40,521 nt of DNA. It comes from Cryobacterium sp. Its GTDB lineage: Bacteria; Actinomycetota; Actinomycetes; Actinomycetales; Microbacteriaceae. The first letter of the stretch is position 1. Each line of letters begins with the position of its first letter. The notes beneath the pieces are model-generated. The model was not told the origin of the DNA, searched no databases, and saw nothing but the letters and a program-made list of their open reading frames with translations. The translations under genes were made by a program, and so were the position numbers. The stretch is from the NCBI RefSeq assembly GCF_025463825.1, contig NZ_JAODBG010000009.1, positions 1 to 40,521 of the forward strand, given 5' to 3'. Below are positions 34,194 to 40,521 of this stretch, piece by piece.

Positions 34194-35252
34194 TTACTGC
34201 AGGCCGTCGACCGACACCAGGCCGTCGTGGCGGCGCCCGTCGAAGATGATGGTGGGGATCTTGATCGTGTCGATGTCGTCTTCGACGATCGCCTTGTTGG
34301 CCGCGATGACCTCCGTGACGGCGTCGGAACCGGTCTCGGCCACGACCACGTCGATCTGTTCGTCGGACAGGCCGAACTCGCCCAGCCAGTCGGTCAGGGT
34401 GGCGGTGGTTTCGACGGCGGTCATCGCGTTGATGGTGTCTTGCCAGGGCAGCCCGGTCTCCGCCTTCTCGGTGAAGATGCGGGAGAGGATCTGCCAGTCG
34501 ACCGGGGTCTCTGCGCCCTCCAGGGGGTGCAGCCGGAGCGCCTCGAGGTACTGGGTCACCAACAGCGAGTTGGGGAACTTGTAGCCGTCGGTTCCGTTGA
34601 TCGGGTAGGCGATGTAGGTGAGGTTGTAGTCGGACTCGAAGCCGGATTCCTCAATGTTCAGGAACAACGCCCGGCAGAAGGTGCAGCCGGGGTCGATGAC
34701 CTCGAGCGCGGTCGGGTTCGCGGCGTCTTCGGTGAGGTAGCTGGCGTTGGCGGGCAGATAGTCTTCGGCCCGCCAGGTCTGGAACCGGGCCGGGATGGCG
34801 GCGAAGGTCTCGCCGAGGCTGGCGAACTCGTTGCCGAACGCGCCGAGCACGTCGAAGGAGGCGATCGATTCCACGAAGCCCGGCGTCTCATCCGGGATCG
34901 AGCAGGCCTCGGCGCCCAGGGTGCAGGATGCGGAGTCCTGCTTGTTGCAGGTGCCGTACACGTAGAGGTTCACGGCGCTCTTGACCACCGTGTAGCCCGA
35001 CCAGATGGTGGTGAGGATGACGAGGACCGCGAGGATCTCCAGCGTGATGCCGGCCGGGCGCACCAGGCCGGGGCGGCGGGCGGCGATCGGGGCGAGCAGG
35101 TGGTCCTTGATGTCCTGCTTGAAGGTGGTGTCACACGGCCGGAAGGTGACCCGGCGCCAGGCGCAGTTCCAAGCCGTGCCGACGTAGCGCCGGTACCGGG
35201 CCGAGAAGGCGGCCATGACGACCAGGACGATGAAGGCGGCGATGCAGAACAC
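34194..35252 (-). CDS. Membrane-anchored thioredoxin-fold protein with CTFC motif
   Basis: The protein has 352 residues from the GTG at 35252. Helix 1 (about 2-18) is followed by a basic, Cys/Trp-rich cytoplasmic loop (RYRRYVGTAWNCAWRRVTFRPC, about 19-40) and helix 2 (about 67-97). The rest appears exported and carries scattered cysteines (102, 110, 117). The C-terminal half looks like a thioredoxin/DsbA fold: ALEVIDPGC-TF-C with Cys190 and Cys193, and a late KIPTIIFDGRR resembling the cis-Pro segment. It probably handles disulfides or persulfides outside the membrane. The start overlaps the stop of the upstream cysteine-desulfurase-like gene by one base (TAGTG). No named function is known to me. 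Confidence 0.75.
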   Translation of the reverse strand: MFCIAAFIVLVVMAAFSARYRRYVGTAWNCAWRRVTFRPCDTTFKQDIKDHLLAPIAARRPGLVRPAGITLEILAVLVILTTIWSGYTVVKSAVNLYVYGTCNKQDSASCTLGAEACSIPDETPGFVESIASFDVLGAFGNEFASLGETFAAIPARFQTWRAEDYLPANASYLTEDAANPTALEVIDPGCTFCRALFLNIEESGFESDYNLTYIAYPINGTDGYKFPNSLLVTQYLEALRLHPLEGAETPVDWQILSRIFTEKAETGLPWQDTINAMTAVETTATLTDWLGEFGLSDEQIDVVVAETGSDAVTEVIAANKAIVEDDIDTIKIPTIIFDGRRHDGLVSVDGLQ

Positions 35253-36481
35253 TAGGAGAGGCCTTTCATCAGCCGGGCGAGGGCCTGCGTGGCCGTGTCG
35301 ATGTCCGACGCGGTGGAGTGCAGGCCGAGGGAGAAACGCAGCAGCGGGGGCAGCCCGAGCTGCTGCTTGAGGTAGTGGTGGGCGCAGAAATAGCCGCTGC
35401 GCACGGAAACCTTCGAGTGCGAGAGGAACACCGCGAGCCGGTGCGAGTCCTGCCTGGGCGCGTAGAGGCTGATCACCGGGCTGGGCTCATGGTTGAGCAG
35501 CGAGAGCCCGGGAATCTCGGCGAGACCGTCGAAGAGGCGGGTCGAGAGCCCTGCGAGGTGCCGGGCGGGCGCCTGTCCGCCGGGGCGGACGGTGCCGAGC
35601 CAGTCGATCGCCCGGCCGAGCGCGATGATTTCGCCCCAGGCCTGCAGGCCCGGTTCGAGCAGCGCGCCCGGGTCGCCCTGCACGAGGTCGAAGTCCTCTT
35701 CGCGCACGTCCTGCACCATGCCGCCGCCCACGAAGCCGAGGTCGAGGGAGGAGAGCAGCTCGTGCCGGGCGACGACGACACCGAGGCTGGCGCCGTACAT
35801 CTTGTGGGCGGAGAAGCAGACGGCATCCGCGTCGGTCTTCTGCAGCAGGGCGCGGCTGTGACCCATCGCCTGGGCGGCGTCAAGGATGACGATGCCGCCG
35901 CGGGCGTGGGTGTCGCTCACGAGTTGGGCGAGGTTGGTGAGCTGCCGTCCGTCGACGTTGGAGGCCACGTTGACCACGACGACGGCGCGTTCCAGCTGGC
36001 CGGCGTCGTAGAGCAGGGCCCCATCGGCGGCCCGGACCAGGACCAGGCGTTCGACGCCCAGCCGCCGGGCGGCCGTGATGGTGGGCAGGAACACCGAGTT
36101 GTGCTCGATGGAGCTGGTCACGATGCGGCCGAACCGGCCCTGTGGCAGCTGCTGCAACAGCAGGTTGAGGCCGTAGGTGGTGTTGAGGGTGAACGACACC
36201 GCGTACTGCTTGGCCGAGAGCCCCAGGAGGTTCAACACCGCCTTGCGGGTGTCGGCGACCCGGGCGTCGACCTTCTGGCCCCAGGCGTACTTCACCCGCC
36301 CGCCGCAGGCGTTGTAGGTCGTGTAGTAATCGATGAGGGCGTCGATCACCGGCTGCGGGCGGAGGCTCTGGCAGGCGGCGTCGAGATAGATCTCGCCGGG
36401 CTCGAGGTAGGCGAAGTCATCGGGCCTGCCCGCGGACGGCGGCGCGTCGACGGCCCGGCTGAACAGAGTGCTGCGTTTCAT
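35252..36481 (-). CDS. Class V aminotransferase, cysteine-desulfurase-like (SufS/IscS superfamily)
   Basis: The protein has 409 residues. It shows IYLDAACQSLRP, SSIEHNS, the PLP-binding Asp201 (ILDAAQAMGH), Schiff-base Lys227 (FSAHKMYGA) and Cys366 in VRSGYFCAHHYL, where SufS has its persulfide Cys (RTG..CA). Keeping that Cys argues for sulfur (or selenium) abstraction rather than transamination. No suf or isc genes are adjacent. Instead it is translationally coupled to a membrane thioredoxin-like protein, which may be the sulfur acceptor. The ATG at 36481 has GGGAGGCGAG upstream; that site borders the stable hairpin at 36492-36526. Confidence 0.85.
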   Translation of the reverse strand: MKRSTLFSRAVDAPPSAGRPDDFAYLEPGEIYLDAACQSLRPQPVIDALIDYYTTYNACGGRVKYAWGQKVDARVADTRKAVLNLLGLSAKQYAVSFTLNTTYGLNLLLQQLPQGRFGRIVTSSIEHNSVFLPTITAARRLGVERLVLVRAADGALLYDAGQLERAVVVVNVASNVDGRQLTNLAQLVSDTHARGGIVILDAAQAMGHSRALLQKTDADAVCFSAHKMYGASLGVVVARHELLSSLDLGFVGGGMVQDVREEDFDLVQGDPGALLEPGLQAWGEIIALGRAIDWLGTVRPGGQAPARHLAGLSTRLFDGLAEIPGLSLLNHEPSPVISLYAPRQDSHRLAVFLSHSKVSVRSGYFCAHHYLKQQLGLPPLLRFSLGLHSTASDIDTATQALARLMKGLS

Positions 36482-36491
36482 GAATCTCGCC

Positions 36492-36526
36492 TCCCGGCTC
36501 AGCTTAGAATCGGCGCTGAGCCGGGA
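36492..36526 (-). terminator. Perfect 12-bp hairpin between the UvrA-like and desulfurase-like genes
   Basis: TCCCGGCTCAGC (36492-36503) and GCTGAGCCGGGA (36515-36526) with an 11-nt loop. It may terminate the upstream UvrA-like transcript. On the minus strand its 3' arm ends with GGGA, which is also the first part of the next gene's ribosome-binding site, so it could instead attenuate translation of that gene. Confidence 0.55.
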
Positions 36527-36565
36527 ATGGGGCCTTAGGTCCCGTCCGGCCGGGGTGCGGGTCCT

Positions 36566-39163
36566 TTACACAGCTGACTCCAAGCGTTCGGCGAGGTAGG
36601 GCGCCGTGCGGCTGTGCGGATGCGCCGCGACGGCGGCAGGGGTACCCTCCGCCACGATGCGCCCGCCGGCGCTGCCGCCGGCGGGGCCGAGGTCGATGAC
36701 CCAATCGGCGGCCGCGACCACGCCCATGTCGTGCTCCACCACGACCACGGTGTTGCCGGCGTCGACGAGTCGGCCCAGCTGGGTCATCAGCAGGTCCACG
36801 TCGGCCGGGTGCAGACCCGTGGTGGGCTCGTCGAGCAGGTACAGGGTGTGCCCGCGCCGGGCGCGCTGCAGCTCGGTGGCCAGCTTGATGCGCTGCGCCT
36901 CGCCGCCGGAGAGCTCGGTGGCGGGCTGGCCGAGGCGCAGGTAGCCCAGGCCCACCTCGCGCAGGGTCGCCAGGCTGCGGGCGGCGCTGGGTACGTCGGC
37001 GAGGAAGTCGGCGGCCGCGTTGACGGTGAGTCCGAGCACGTCGGCCACCGACTTTCCGTTGTAGAGGACCGCGAGTGTTTCCGCGTTGTAGCGGGAGCCG
37101 CCGCAGGCGGGGCAGGGGGCGTAGCTGCCGGGCAGGAAGAGTAGTTCGACGGCGACAAACCCTTCGCCCTGGCAGGTGTCGCAGCGGCCGCCGACCACGT
37201 TGAAGGAGAACCGGCCGGCCCCGAAACCGGCGGCCCTGGCCGCATCCGTGGCCGCAAACGTGGAGCGCACGGCGTCGAACAGCCCCGTGTAGGTCGCGAG
37301 GTTCGAGCGCGGGGTGCGGCCGATCGGGTTCTGGTCGACGCGCACCAACCGGTCGATGGCGCCGGCGCCGGTGATCGACTCGACAATGGTCGTGGCCCGG
37401 TCGGTGCCGGTATCCTCCTCGTCGGTGGACTGTTCCACGCTGCCGCTTTCGGTGCCGGTGCCGCCGGCGGGCACTGCGTCGACCGAGCCCTGGCGCAGCT
37501 CCCGGCTCACGGCATCCGCCAGCACCCGGCTCACCAGGGTGGACTTGCCGGAGCCCGAGACACCGGTGACCGCGGTGAAGACACCGAGCGGCACCGACAC
37601 GTCGAGGTCGACCAGGTTGTGCCGGGTGACGCCCGCCAGGGCCAGCCACGCGGCCGGCTCCCGGCGGGTGGGTGCGGCCGAGTCGGCAGCGGTCGGGAAG
37701 AGGTAGTCACGGGTGACGGAAGCGTCGATCTCGGCCAGGCCGGCCACCGGGCCGCTGTAGAGCACCTCGCCACCGCCGTCGCCGGCCCGCGGACCCACGT
37801 CGACGAGCCAGTCGGCGCGACGCACCACGTCCATGTTGTGCTCGACCACGAAGACCGAGTTACCGGATGCCTTAAGTTGTTCGAGCACCACGAGCAACGG
37901 TTCGGCGTCGGCCGGGTGCAGCCCGGCGGAGGGCTCGTCGAGCACATAGATCACCCCGAACAGGCCGCTGCGCAGCTGGGTCGCGATGCGCAGGCGCTGC
38001 ATCTCGCCGGGGGAGAGGGTGGGGGTGGCCCGGTTCAGGCTGAGGTAGCCCAGGCCCAGATCAATGAGCACCTCGAGGCGGCGCACCAGGTCGCCGGCCA
38101 CGGTCACGGCCACCTCGGTGACCTCGCCGGACTGCGCGGAGCGGTGCGAGCCCGTCGCGCCCACGAGTTCGGCCGTGGGCCGCAGCACGTCGGCGAGTTC
38201 AGCGAGCGTCAGGGCGTTGAGTTCGTTGATGGGCCGGCCGGCGAAGAGTACGGCGAGGGCCTCCTTTTTGAGACCGCTGCCGCCGCAGAGGCGGCAGGGA
38301 CCGGTCTCCACGAAAGCGAGTACCTTCTGGCGCATCTGGGCGCTCTTCGAATCGTTCAGGGTGTGCATGACGAAGCTCTTGGCGCTCCAGAACCGGCCCT
38401 TGTATGGCTTGGCCACCCGGTCCCGCTGCGGGGTGACCTCCACCACTGGTTGCTCCTCGGTATAGAGGAGCCAGTCGCGCGATTCGCGGGGAAGGGAGGA
38501 CCAGGGTGCGTCGATGTCGTGACCGAGACCGGCGGTCACGTCGCGCAGGTTCTTGCCCTGCCAGGCGCCCGGCCAGGCCGCGATGGCGCCATCCCGGATG
38601 CTCAGGGTGGGGTCGGGCACCAGCAACGGTTCGGTGACCGTGTGCGAGATGCCCAAGCCGTGGCACTCGGGGCAGGCGCCGGTCGCGGTGTTGGGGGAGA
38701 AGGCGTCGGAGTCCAGGCGCAGGTCGGAGCCGGCCGGGTAGGTGCCGGCGCGGGAGTAGAGCATCCGCATCGAGTTGGAGAGGGTTGTGACCGTGCCGAC
38801 CGACGAGCGCGAGCTGGGCGAGCCGCGGCGCTGCTGAAGCGCGACGGCCGGTGGCAGGCCGGTGATGAGGTCTACATGCGGGGTGTGGCCCTGCTGGATG
38901 AGGCGGCGGGCGTAGGGTGCCACGGATTCGAAAAATCGGCGCTGCGCCTCAGCGAAGATGGTGCCGAACGCCAGGGAGGACTTGCCGGATCCGGAAACCC
39001 CGGTGAAAGCCACAATCGCGTCGCGCGGCACCTCCACGTTCACGTCGCGCAGGTTGTTCTCGCGGGCGCCGCGCACACGCACGAAGCCGTCGGCTCCCGG
39101 GTGGGTGTCGGGGGAGGTGCTGGTGGGGTCGCTAAGGGGTGGGGCGTCGACAGAGTTCGGCAT
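36566..39163 (-). CDS. UvrA-like ABC ATPase (short UvrA2/drug-resistance type)
   Basis: The protein has 865 residues against about 950 for housekeeping UvrA. It holds two ABC modules. The first has [12 protein letters not shown] and a late [15 protein letters not shown] signature with DEPSAGLHP. The second has [27 protein letters not shown] and DEPTTGLHP. Zinc-finger segments are present: [22 protein letters not shown] and CPACGG. The block that binds UvrB in true UvrA seems shortened. An acidic Gly/Ser/Thr-rich linker (around [18 protein letters not shown]) interrupts the second module. The ATG at 39163 is chosen because the longer frame's 13 extra residues are not family-like. Related proteins occur with DNA-damaging antibiotics, but no biosynthetic genes are near. 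Confidence 0.9.
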   Translation of the reverse strand: MPNSVDAPPLSDPTSTSPDTHPGADGFVRVRGARENNLRDVNVEVPRDAIVAFTGVSGSGKSSLAFGTIFAEAQRRFFESVAPYARRLIQQGHTPHVDLITGLPPAVALQQRRGSPSSRSSVGTVTTLSNSMRMLYSRAGTYPAGSDLRLDSDAFSPNTATGACPECHGLGISHTVTEPLLVPDPTLSIRDGAIAAWPGAWQGKNLRDVTAGLGHDIDAPWSSLPRESRDWLLYTEEQPVVEVTPQRDRVAKPYKGRFWSAKSFVMHTLNDSKSAQMRQKVLAFVETGPCRLCGGSGLKKEALAVLFAGRPINELNALTLAELADVLRPTAELVGATGSHRSAQSGEVTEVAVTVAGDLVRRLEVLIDLGLGYLSLNRATPTLSPGEMQRLRIATQLRSGLFGVIYVLDEPSAGLHPADAEPLLVVLEQLKASGNSVFVVEHNMDVVRRADWLVDVGPRAGDGGGEVLYSGPVAGLAEIDASVTRDYLFPTAADSAAPTRREPAAWLALAGVTRHNLVDLDVSVPLGVFTAVTGVSGSGKSTLVSRVLADAVSRELRQGSVDAVPAGGTGTESGSVEQSTDEEDTGTDRATTIVESITGAGAIDRLVRVDQNPIGRTPRSNLATYTGLFDAVRSTFAATDAARAAGFGAGRFSFNVVGGRCDTCQGEGFVAVELLFLPGSYAPCPACGGSRYNAETLAVLYNGKSVADVLGLTVNAAADFLADVPSAARSLATLREVGLGYLRLGQPATELSGGEAQRIKLATELQRARRGHTLYLLDEPTTGLHPADVDLLMTQLGRLVDAGNTVVVVEHDMGVVAAADWVIDLGPAGGSAGGRIVAEGTPAAVAAHPHSRTAPYLAERLESAV

Positions 39164-39252
39164 CCGAACGACTCTAGTTCGACTCCCTGACATTCGGTCC
39201 ATGTTGAAGGCGCGTATCGTGGAGAAGTTGATCCCCGAAAGGCCCCGCTCAG

Positions 39253-39663
39253 ATGCGACGCACCATGTTCAAGTCCAAGATCCACCGCGCCACGGTGACG
39301 CACTCCGCCCTGCACTACGTGGGGTCATTGACGGTCGACCTCGACCTGCTCGATGCCGCCGACCTGCTGCCCGGTGAGCTGGTGAGCATCGTGAACGTCA
39401 ACAACGGCGCCCGCTTCGAGACGTACCTGATCGCGGGCGAGCGCGGCAGCGGCGTGGTCGGCGTCAACGGCGCCGCCGCGCGGATGGCGCATGAGGGTGA
39501 CCTGGTGATCATCATCTCCTACGCCCAGATGGGCACGAAGAAGGCTCGGGCCTACGTGCCCACCGTGGTGCACGTCGATGCGCAGAACCACCCGGTGTTC
39601 ATCGGAAGCGATCCGGCCGAAGCTGTCGGCGACGACGTGCAGCGGCCGCCTTTGGCTGTCTGA
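39253..39663 (+). CDS. panD: Aspartate 1-decarboxylase proenzyme
   Basis: The protein has 136 residues. The self-cleavage site Gly24-Ser25 in HYVGSLTVD creates the pyruvoyl group. [12 protein letters not shown] precedes it and VNGAAAR lies in the middle, both strongly conserved. It makes beta-alanine from L-aspartate for pantothenate and coenzyme A. The ATG at 39253 is used; a Met at 39265 is an alternative. It is divergent from the UvrA-like gene. No other pantothenate genes are in view. Confidence 0.97.
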   Translation: MRRTMFKSKIHRATVTHSALHYVGSLTVDLDLLDAADLLPGELVSIVNVNNGARFETYLIAGERGSGVVGVNGAAARMAHEGDLVIIISYAQMGTKKARAYVPTVVHVDAQNHPVFIGSDPAEAVGDDVQRPPLAV

Positions 39664-39715
39664 CCCGTTCGGCTGAGCACTGTCGCTCGGCCGGCGAGAC
39701 CGCTAGCGTGAGCCC

Positions 39716-40003
39716 ATGGAAATCAGGTTCCGGGGCGAGATCTGGTACTGGCGTGGGCCGTCGCCCTTTCACTTCGTGACCGTGACAGCAGACGAGAGCG
39801 CCGTAATCGCCGAACGTGCGCCGGCCGTCAGCTATGGCTGGGGCATGATCCCGGTCACCGTCCGCATCGGGAGCACCGATACGACGACATCGTTGTGGCC
39901 CAAGGACGGCGGCTACATCGTTCCGCTCAAGAAGTCGCTCAGAGTGAGTGAAGGGCTCGAGCTCGGCGACGTCGTCGAGGTCAACCTGCTGATCTCCGCC
40001 TAG
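39716..40003 (+). CDS. DUF1905 family protein
   Basis: Small protein of 95 residues. The pattern is that of DUF1905: IRFRGEIWYWRGPSPFHFVTV, then SYGWGMIPVTVRIGSTDTTTSLWPKDGGYIVPLKKSLR, and a final LGDVVEVNL. Its size and beta-rich composition suit a single small barrel. No function is known for the family. It stands alone, 52 bp after panD. Confidence 0.88.
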   Translation: MEIRFRGEIWYWRGPSPFHFVTVTADESAVIAERAPAVSYGWGMIPVTVRIGSTDTTTSLWPKDGGYIVPLKKSLRVSEGLELGDVVEVNLLISA

Positions 40004-40158
40004 GGACGCCTGCGCGAGAAGCGCCAGGGAAGCCCCTCGGTTCCACTATTTTCGATGGCTGCCTTCGGGCTGAGAGGGCCGGTAATCGCGCTGAAAAAAG
40101 TTCTCCACAGCCGTCCTTTTCGCAACACAAAGGTACGACACCGGGCTACATTGTCTGC

Positions 40159-40521
40159 ATGTCCACCTTCGCAGACACTTCCGCCCCCGGCACTCCGCCT
40201 GGACCGGTTGTGCCCGCAGATTCACTGGTCGCCGCGGTCGAAGCCGTTGAACATTTGGGGGCGTGCAGTACCGACTACGACACCCTCTCGGATGCGGAGT
40301 TGCTGGCCGGTCAGCGGGAGCTGGCCCGGCTGGGTCACCTGGTCGAAACCCGGCAGACCTGGATGGCCAAAGCCCTCGCGCACCGCTCCCGGCCCGAGCT
40401 GGGCCAGCAGGGCCTGGCGGCGCAGCAGGGGTTCCTCGGCCCGGCCGAGTTGATCCAGGACCTGACCGGTTCCACCCGGCAGGACGCCCGCAAGCTCGTC
40501 GACGTCGGGAGGATGCTCGCC
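40159..40521 (+). CDS. DUF222-type protein, probable HNH endonuclease-domain protein (partial)
   Basis: The first 121 residues of a protein cut by the right edge. The N-terminal pattern (LSDAELLAGQRELARLGHLVETRQTWMAKALAHRS, then GFLGPAELIQDLTGSTRQDARKLVDVGRML) is the DUF222 region (13E12-repeat family). This region usually precedes a C-terminal HNH nuclease domain and occurs in many copies in actinobacteria, Microbacteriaceae especially. The ATG at 40159 follows a short upstream region containing CACAAAGG. An overlapping open frame from 40055 is not used. Confidence 0.75.
   Translation, partial: MSTFADTSAPGTPPGPVVPADSLVAAVEAVEHLGACSTDYDTLSDAELLAGQRELARLGHLVETRQTWMAKALAHRSRPELGQQGLAAQQGFLGPAELIQDLTGSTRQDARKLVDVGRMLA

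Noticed and set aside
40055..40453. 132-codon plus-strand frame at the right end
   Set aside because: Out of frame with the DUF222 protein that starts at 40159 and is much better supported.

Overview
High-GC actinobacterial chromosome, most likely Microbacteriaceae (Cryobacterium/Leifsonia-like). The evidence is the codon use, the frequent GTG/ATGA-coupled starts, the actinobacterial-style HutH, a DUF1684 protein, a mycothiol-transferase-type DinB remnant and a DUF222/HNH-type protein running off the right edge. No tRNA, rRNA, CRISPR array or insertion sequence was seen.

Left part (1-24.0 kb) is a catabolic block centred on histidine degradation. hutH-hutU (minus; hutU cut by the left edge) diverge from a HisC-like aminotransferase gene and an IclR-type regulator gene (HutR-like). 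A RidA/DUF1028/M20 amidohydrolase operon (minus) and a flavin monooxygenase follow. Next is an orphan kinase-fold gene divergent from a four-gene oxidoreductase operon: zinc alcohol dehydrogenase, SDR, HisD-like dehydrogenase and FMN 2-hydroxyacid dehydrogenase. A strip of decayed genes (15.5-16.8 kb) precedes a LysR regulator, an aldehyde dehydrogenase, a GMC oxidoreductase and a NitT/Tau-type ABC importer.

Four near-identical 14-bp intergenic motifs (consensus TCCCAGATCTCAGA) lie between hutH and hisC-like (two copies), between the kinase and the oxidoreductase operon, and upstream of the NitT/Tau importer. I read them as operators of the local IclR regulator. That would join these units into one extended histidine/imidazole regulon. 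The proposed flow is import, side-chain oxidation of an imidazole alcohol or hydroxy acid, transamination to histidine, then HutH/HutU. This is inference from gene content and the shared motif.

Right part (24.0-40.5 kb) is more ordinary. It holds a frameshifted DinB-type gene, a zinc-ribbon/coiled-coil protein of unknown function, gluconate permease and gluconokinase with a divergent GntR regulator, and a DUF1684 gene ahead of a complete oligopeptide-type ABC operon. These are followed by a cysteine-desulfurase-like protein coupled to a membrane thioredoxin-fold protein, a short UvrA-like ATPase, panD, a DUF1905 protein and the start of a DUF222 protein.
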